Of a DNA stretch of 10,887 bases, positions 7,110 to 10,887 are shown one piece after another. Source of the stretch: Myxococcales bacterium. Its GTDB lineage: Bacteria; Myxococcota_A; Polyangia; Polyangiales; Houyiibacteriaceae. The stretch lies in assembly GCA_030622585.1 (NCBI GenBank), contig JAUXFZ010000041.1, positions 1 through 10,887 of the forward strand, read 5' to 3'. The notes under the pieces are model-generated. The model did no database searches. It worked only from the letters and a program-made list of their open reading frames with translations, and was not told the DNA's origin. Each line of letters begins with the position of its first letter. Position 1 is the first letter of the stretch. Position numbers and translations under genes: made by a program.

Positions 7110-7132
7110 AACGGTGATAACCCCCGCTCCTG

Positions 7133-7651
7133 ATGACCGAAGAGCCGCCACAACCGCCGGCACCAAATATCGGGGTCTGGGTCGGCCTCGGGTGCCTCGG
7201 CGTCCTGGTTCTCTCGTGCTGTCTCGTCACCTTCTGGGTGCAGTCCTACGGCCTACGCTTCGTGATGGGCCAGGGAGACGGCACCAGGATCTGGTTCTCG
7301 CGCATGATTCTCGTCGGCGCCCTCGAGGGGACACGCGAGGGCTGCAACGAAGGGGTGGTCGCCGAAGACACCCTCCCCTGGTTTCACCCACGCTTGGCCT
7401 CGGCGGCCCGCAACCGCGCTTGCTCGCTCGATGAGGCCACGCTTCAAGCTCTCAGCTCGCCGGACCAGACCTCGGCGATTCCACTCCTTCAAACCGATCG
7501 CGCCGAGCTCGGCAGGCGTTTTGGCATGGACCCCGCGTTGTGCTTCGAACATTCTGCCGGCGACATGAAGGTCGTCGGATGCTTCGACGCCGAGGGTGGG
7601 CCCAGCGCGACTCCGTATCAGATCATTGATCTGACGCTCGGTCCTCGGTGA
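7133..7651 (+). CDS. Hypothetical single-pass membrane protein with four soluble-domain cysteines
   Basis: I do not recognise a family. The 172-residue product starts with a proline-rich cytoplasmic stretch (MTEEPPQPPAP, 1-11), then one hydrophobic helix (about 14-36) containing Cys21, Cys29 and Cys30, then a soluble domain of about 135 residues that should be periplasmic. That domain has four cysteines (71, 97, 137, 150), which could form two disulfides. Third codon positions are strongly GC, as in neighbouring genes, which supports real coding. The gene is divergent from nuoE across a 75-bp gap and convergent with the lipoprotein gene, overlapping its 3' end by 29 bp. No clear Shine-Dalgarno is seen. 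A Cys near the helix does not form a good lipobox, so a lipoprotein is less likely than a bitopic protein. Confidence 0.75.
   Translation: MTEEPPQPPAPNIGVWVGLGCLGVLVLSCCLVTFWVQSYGLRFVMGQGDGTRIWFSRMILVGALEGTREGCNEGVVAEDTLPWFHPRLASAARNRACSLDEATLQALSSPDQTSAIPLLQTDRAELGRRFGMDPALCFEHSAGDMKVVGCFDAEGGPSATPYQIIDLTLGPR
7618..7634. repeat. 17-bp palindrome at the overlapping convergent gene ends
   Basis: TCAGATCA and TGATCTGA flank a single central T, giving perfect 8-bp arms. The site covers the stop codon of the minus-strand lipoprotein gene (7623-7625) and the Ile-Ile-Asp codons near the end of the plus-strand gene. As RNA it could form a 6-bp stem with a 5-nt loop on either strand, so a weak bidirectional terminator or a protein-binding site are both possible. 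No T-run follows. Confidence 0.3.
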
Positions 7652-8249
7652 TCTCGATTGGTGTGCGCCGATAGGCAACGCTCAGCCCCGCGCTGCCCGG
7701 GTAGTCCCTCGGGCGAAGCTGCACCAGCACGCACGGCTCGGACCCCTCGTCCGTCACACAGTTGGCCAACCCAGTGAATGTGCGCTGCTGACGCAAGCCG
7801 TACCACCTCAGACCGACCGGCAATTCGCGGTCGCGCGGGTAGCGCATGATCGACGTGGATCCATCCTTTTCGAGAAAAACAATCTCCCCCTGAAGCACGT
7901 TCGGGTTCTCCGAGAAGGCATAGTCGAGCATCCGCCAGAACACCGCGTCGCCGTGCTCGAGCTGCTCGTCGGTGACCTCCACCCTGTCGGCACGCATCCG
8001 TTGGAGGAGCGGCTTTAGATTCTCGGGCAGCGACTCTTCATCACCGTTCATGGCCGCCACGAGAAGACGCTGCCGCCGGATGTCGGCGCGCAGTTCGAGG
8101 AGGCTCGAGGCCCGCAATCGCAGCTCGCCGAAATTCTCGATGTAGGGCTGCGCGGCGCGGATCGCCTCTGCCTTGGCGGTACAACCGGCCAGTACCACCA
8201 GTGCTAGTACCCGGGCGCACAGAGCGACCCGCCTAAGACCATGGCGCAT
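7623..8249 (-). CDS. Hypothetical outer-membrane-type lipoprotein
   Basis: I do not recognise a family. From the ATG at 8249 the product has 208 residues and opens with a classic lipoprotein signal: basic MRHGLRR, a hydrophobic core (8-20), and the lipobox LAGC with Cys23 as the lipidated residue. The next residues are Thr-Ala, so there is no Asp retention signal and Lol transfer to the outer membrane is likely in a Gram-negative cell. Residues about 24-65 look helical (AEAIRAAQ..., LELRADIRRQRLL). The rest is mixed, with one late Cys pair (C-x8-C in NCVTDEGSEPC). The frame extends to an ATG at 8285, but that would put 12 residues before the signal peptide, so 8249 is chosen. It diverges from mlaF across 50 bp; a link to lipid transport is suggested only by this position. 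Confidence 0.8.
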   Translation of the reverse strand: MRHGLRRVALCARVLALVVLAGCTAKAEAIRAAQPYIENFGELRLRASSLLELRADIRRQRLLVAAMNGDEESLPENLKPLLQRMRADRVEVTDEQLEHGDAVFWRMLDYAFSENPNVLQGEIVFLEKDGSTSIMRYPRDRELPVGLRWYGLRQQRTFTGLANCVTDEGSEPCVLVQLRPRDYPGSAGLSVAYRRTPIEITEDRASDQ

Positions 8250-8263
8250 GGCGGTTACAGTAG

Positions 8264-8292
8264 TCGACGAGCCCGGCAACCCCAACTAAAGT
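8264..8292 (+). promoter_or_regulatory. Possible promoter for the mlaF-mlaD-thyA cluster
   Basis: TCGACG (8264-8269) and TAAAGT (8287-8292) are separated by 17 nt, each matching four of six sigma-70 consensus bases. The expected start site would fall at or next to the A of the mlaF ATG (8300), which would make the transcript leaderless. No Shine-Dalgarno is present before mlaF, which agrees. The match is moderate and unproven. Confidence 0.3.
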
Positions 8293-8299
8293 CGGCCCG

Positions 8300-9073
8300 A
8301 TGGCGCTCATCGAATTTCGAGGGGTCAAGAAGGCCTTTGGTGCGAAGGTGGTGTATCGAGACCTCAACCTCGACATCCACGAGAACGAGGTGCTGACGAT
8401 CATTGGCGGTTCCGGCCAGGGCAAGAGCGTCCTGCTCAAAATGCTGATCGGGCTGCTCGACATCGACGGCGGCAGCATTAGCTTCGACGGCCAGGAAATT
8501 TCAGGGATGACGGAGGCGCAGTATTCCCCCGTCCGCCGGCGGGTAGCGATGCTCTTCCAGGCCAGCGCGCTCTTCGATTCTCTCAACACCAAGGAGAACG
8601 TCGCGTACGGCCTCCGGGAGCAGCTCGACATGACTGAGACACAGATCTCCGAGCGCGTCCGCGAGTCGCTCACCTACGTGGGGCTCCCTGGCACCGAAGA
8701 GATCGTGCCGGCGGACTTGTCCGCCGGCATGAAGAAGCGAGTCGCGCTGGCGAGGGCCCTCGCGATCCGGCCCGAGGTCCTGCTGTACGACGAGCCGACG
8801 ACCGGGCTCGATCCGATCAATGTCACCCGCATCGCCGATCTGATTCAGTATCTGAACGAAACTCTGGACGTGACCTCAATCGTGGTGACGCACGACATGG
8901 ATACTGCCCTGGCCATTAGCGACCGCATCGCCATGATCCACGAAGGATTCGTGATCTTCACCGGGACGCCGGACGAGCTCCGGGCCGCAGATAACCCGCA
9001 AGTCCGGGACTTCATCGAAGGCAATGCTCCGGTCGACGAGGACACCGAAACTCTGCTAAGGAGTGCTGGGTAG
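8300..9073 (+). CDS. mlaF: MlaF-type ABC transporter ATP-binding protein (lipid transport)
   Basis: This is the cytoplasmic ATPase of an MCE/Mla-type ABC system that moves phospholipids between inner and outer membrane. The 257 residues match the family. Motifs in order: Walker A GGSGQGKS (36-43) followed by VLLKMLIGLL, the Q-loop in MLFQASALFDSL (Gln87), the signature LSAGMKKRVALARA (140-153), Walker B VLLYDE (160-165) with the D-loop TGLDP, and the switch histidine in VVTHD (His198). FQxxALFDSL and GMKKRVALARA are typical of MlaF rather than of other ABC ATPases. The signature has Ala142 where LSGGM is usual. No MlaE-like permease is seen nearby. The next gene, an MCE protein, starts 14 nt downstream, so the two are co-transcribed. 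Confidence 0.93.
   Translation: MALIEFRGVKKAFGAKVVYRDLNLDIHENEVLTIIGGSGQGKSVLLKMLIGLLDIDGGSISFDGQEISGMTEAQYSPVRRRVAMLFQASALFDSLNTKENVAYGLREQLDMTETQISERVRESLTYVGLPGTEEIVPADLSAGMKKRVALARALAIRPEVLLYDEPTTGLDPINVTRIADLIQYLNETLDVTSIVVTHDMDTALAISDRIAMIHEGFVIFTGTPDELRAADNPQVRDFIEGNAPVDEDTETLLRSAG
8706..8729. repeat. Perfect 11-bp-arm palindrome across the mlaF signature-motif codons
   Basis: Arms 8706-8716 and 8719-8729 are exact reverse complements with only TT between them. The second arm encodes the LSAGM signature, and the GCC codon of the unusual Ala142 is needed for the symmetry. In mRNA it would give a 10-bp GC-rich stem closed by a CUUG tetraloop. It may be chance in GC-rich coding DNA, a pause or structure element, or a binding site. 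Confidence 0.4.
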
Positions 9074-9087
9074 GGGCTGGGCAACAG

Positions 9088-10215
9088 ATGAAGACGACCG
9101 CCGGTACTCGCCTTCGCGTTGGCATTTTTGTGGTGGTCGCCCTGGTGATCGGCACGAGCATCGCCTTTGCGATCGGCGCTCAGGAGAACATCTTCGCCTC
9201 GAAGACGACCTACTACGCGATCTTCGAGGATGTCGGCGGTCTGCAGAAGGGCAACACGGTTCGGGTGGCCGGCGTGAACGTCGGCTCGGTCAGCGACGTT
9301 GTCATCGGCGAGTCCGGCCGAATCGAGGTCTACTTCCGCATCATCGACGACGCGACCCACTTGATTCGTGGTGAGCTGGGCGCTGGCGTCGACGGCGTGG
9401 ATCCGAAACCGAGCTTTGCCGCGATCGGAAGCAAGGGCCTCCTCGGAGACCGCATCATCGAGATCGGCGTCGGCTCCGATGAATACCCCACATGGGATGC
9501 GGACGAGCCCATTCCGGTCTCGGTCGGTGGCGGCATCATGGCGCTGGCCGAACGCACATTGATCGAGGCCGAGGGGACGGCGCACAACCTGCGGCTCGCC
9601 ACCGACCCCTTCGCCGACCAAGAATTTTCGGAAGACCTCAAGGAAACAGCGCGGAATCTCGCAAAAGCCACCGGCATGATCGCGAGCGGGGACGGGACCA
9701 TCGGTCGCCTGATGCACGATGCCGAGCTTGGGCGCGACGTGAAGGGCGCCGTGAAAGAGCTACGCGCCGCTGGAAAGCAAGTAGCGGCGCTCGGAAAGAA
9801 CCTCAACCAAATCACCGAGGACATCCAAACGAACGAAGGCACCGCACACGCGCTGATCTACGGGACAGAAGGCACTGAGGCGATCCGCAATATCCGCGAC
9901 ACGTTCGCCCAACTCAATACCATCCTGACCGACGTTCGCGAGGGTGACGGCGCCGTCAATCAGCTGATCTACGGCGAGCTTGGCGATTCGTTCATGGACA
10001 ACCTACAGAACGCCAGCGACGACATCGCCTTCCTCACCAAAGAGGCGCGCGAGGGCAAGGGCACGGTCGGCGCCCTGCTGACCGACCCGTCGATTTACGA
10101 GGACATCAAGCGATTGGTTGGCGACCTCGAACGCAACGACATCCTGCGGGCGCTGGTGCGCTACTCGATCCGGCGCGACGAGCCTCGTGAGCCGGTCGAA
10201 GTGACCGAAGAGTAG
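9088..10215 (+). CDS. mlaD: MlaD-type MCE-domain lipid transport protein
   Basis: This is a membrane-anchored MCE protein, the periplasmic lipid-binding component of a Mla-type ABC importer/exporter. The 375 residues comprise a short N-terminus, one membrane helix (about 10-30), an MCE domain (about 42-128; YYAIFEDVGGLQKGNTVRVAG and the closing GSKGLLGDRIIEIGVG are characteristic), then a mostly helical C-terminal region with four repeats of about 37-49 residues (198-358). Between the strand ending at DDATH and the GLLGD motif there is an insert of roughly 10-15 residues (GELGAGVDGVDPKP) not in the simplest MCE domains. E. coli MlaD is about 183 residues, so this is a long-tailed form. It follows mlaF by 14 nt and precedes thyA by 4 nt. 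The symbol is by family; orthology to E. coli mlaD is not shown. Confidence 0.88.
   Translation: MKTTAGTRLRVGIFVVVALVIGTSIAFAIGAQENIFASKTTYYAIFEDVGGLQKGNTVRVAGVNVGSVSDVVIGESGRIEVYFRIIDDATHLIRGELGAGVDGVDPKPSFAAIGSKGLLGDRIIEIGVGSDEYPTWDADEPIPVSVGGGIMALAERTLIEAEGTAHNLRLATDPFADQEFSEDLKETARNLAKATGMIASGDGTIGRLMHDAELGRDVKGAVKELRAAGKQVAALGKNLNQITEDIQTNEGTAHALIYGTEGTEAIRNIRDTFAQLNTILTDVREGDGAVNQLIYGELGDSFMDNLQNASDDIAFLTKEAREGKGTVGALLTDPSIYEDIKRLVGDLERNDILRALVRYSIRRDEPREPVEVTEE
9679..10161 (+). repeat. Four degenerate protein repeats in the MlaD-like C-terminal region
   Basis: Residues 198-246, 247-283, 284-320 and 321-358 share a pattern: an acidic, glycine-containing turn (such as GDGTIGRLMHD, NEGTAHALIYG, GDGAVNQLIYG, GKGTVGALLTD) followed by an amphipathic helix of about 25 residues. 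Similar G-x-G-T-x-G-x-L-L-x-D turns recur in other long MCE proteins. The repeats are at protein level and not obvious in the DNA. They probably build a helical stalk or help assemble the MCE hexamer; that role is inferred. Confidence 0.6.
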
Positions 10216-10219
10216 GGCC

Positions 10220-10887
10220 ATGCGCGCGTATCTCGATCTCCTGCGCAAGGTGCTGGACGAAGGCGTCGCGCGCGAGGACAGGACCGGCACCGGCACGCGA
10301 AGCCTCTTCGGCTATCAGATGCGTGCCGATCTTCGGGAGGGCTTTCCCCTGCTCACCACCAAGAAGGTGCATCTCAAGTCCATTATTCACGAACTGCTCT
10401 GGTTCGTACGCGGGCAAACTCACGTCAGCCATCTTCAAGACGTGGGTGTCTCGATTTGGGACGAATGGGCCACTAGCGAACAGACAACGCGCTTCGGACG
10501 ACCCGAAGGCGACCTCGGTCCGGTGTACGGGCATCAGTGGCGCAACTTCGGCGCAACCGAACGTGAGGACGGGTCGTACGGGCCCGACGGTTTCGATCAA
10601 CTCACGCACGTCCTGGATCAGATCCGCGACAACCCCCACAGCCGCAGGCTGATCATCTCGGGGTGGAACCCTTCAGAGGCCGAACGCGTCGCTCTGCCCC
10701 CGTGTCACACCTTGTTCCAGTTTTATGTCAGCGAGGGTCGCCTGAGCTGCCAATTGTACCAGCGCAGCGCCGACGTCTTTTTGGGAGTCCCTTTCAACAT
10801 CGCGAGCTACGCGCTGCTGACGATGATGATCGCCTCCGTGTCCGGCCTCGAGCCGGGCGACTTCGTTCACACGTTCGGAGACGTGCA
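10220..10887 (+). CDS. thyA: Thymidylate synthase, 3' end cut by the window
   Basis: ThyA methylates dUMP to dTMP using methylenetetrahydrofolate in the cytoplasm. The first 222 codons are visible, in frame to the window edge. Signature residues align with E. coli: Arg21 in REDRTGTGT, Glu58 and Trp80, Arg142-Arg143 (the partner-subunit phosphate ligands), the catalytic Cys162 in LPPCHTLFQFYV, and QRSADVFLGVPFNIASYALL with Arg182, Ser183, Asp185 and Asn193. The numbering runs 16 ahead of E. coli at the catalytic Cys because of two insertions: about 9 residues after IWDEW (84-98) and about 7 near 112-124. The ATG is 4 nt after the mlaD-like stop, so it is likely co-transcribed with the mla genes. 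The family's last residues, including the His/Tyr nucleotide ligands, lie outside the window. Confidence 0.97.
   Translation, partial: MRAYLDLLRKVLDEGVAREDRTGTGTRSLFGYQMRADLREGFPLLTTKKVHLKSIIHELLWFVRGQTHVSHLQDVGVSIWDEWATSEQTTRFGRPEGDLGPVYGHQWRNFGATEREDGSYGPDGFDQLTHVLDQIRDNPHSRRLIISGWNPSEAERVALPPCHTLFQFYVSEGRLSCQLYQRSADVFLGVPFNIASYALLTMMIASVSGLEPGDFVHTFGDV

Noticed and set aside
7253..7678. 141-codon open frame on the minus strand opposite the 7133 gene
   Set aside because: Its sequence has no signal, membrane segment or motif. The plus-strand frame has a clear membrane helix and GC-rich third positions.
7623..8285. Lipoprotein gene starting at the ATG at 8285
   Set aside because: The added 12 residues would precede a normal basic signal-peptide start and would leave only 14 bp before mlaF, within its proposed promoter.
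1..10887. Mobile elements, CRISPR arrays, tRNA or rRNA genes
   Set aside because: No transposase, spaced direct repeats, cloverleaf or rRNA segments were seen; gene spacing leaves no gap above about 75 bp.

Overview
The window is GC-rich bacterial chromosome, almost fully coding. It holds a respiratory complex I (NADH:quinone oxidoreductase, nuo) operon on the minus strand, two small envelope-protein genes of unknown function, and a plus-strand cluster of an Mla/MCE-type lipid-transport ATPase, an MCE substrate-binding protein and thymidylate synthase. The Gram-negative lipoprotein, the MCE/Mla genes, the high GC and the PKD-like domain hint at a diderm such as a member of the Myxococcota or a related former deltaproteobacterium. 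That placement is a guess from style; no marker gene here settles it.

Layout. Positions 1-7057 (minus) read nuoE-nuoF-nuoJ-nuoK-nuoL-nuoM and the first bases of a probable nuoN. Junctions are very tight: ATGA at nuoE/F and nuoL/M, GTGA at nuoF/J, TGATG at nuoM/N, and gaps of 4-6 nt at J/K and K/L, so this is one transcript. A TTGACA-N17-TAGCGT promoter sits just before nuoE and predicts a nearly leaderless mRNA. The usual nuoG-nuoH-nuoI block between F and J is absent, as are nuoA-D upstream, so those subunits must be encoded elsewhere. Positions 7133-7651 (plus) encode a single-pass membrane protein. Positions 7623-8249 (minus) encode a lipoprotein whose 3' end overlaps it by 29 bp. Positions 8300-10887 (plus) hold mlaF-like, mlaD-like and thyA genes; thyA runs off the window.

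How they work together. NuoE and NuoF form most of the NADH-oxidising module. NuoJ, K, L and M are membrane-arm subunits with the expected proton-channel lysines and glutamates. The MlaF/MlaD pair would form part of an inner-membrane ABC system moving lipids across the envelope, but no MlaE permease is present in this window. ThyA makes dTMP and shares transcription with the mla genes by position only.

The main departure from textbook expectation is NuoL. After its normal last membrane helix it carries about 190 extra residues, predicted periplasmic, the first part of which resembles a PKD-type beta-sandwich. Other points of interest are the split nuo operon, a 13-bp perfect hairpin (with an outer stem) in the 3' end of nuoE, an 11-bp-arm palindrome over the ABC signature codons of mlaF, and four internal repeats in the MlaD-like protein. 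I found no clearly new multi-gene system, and no RNA gene, mobile element or CRISPR array.
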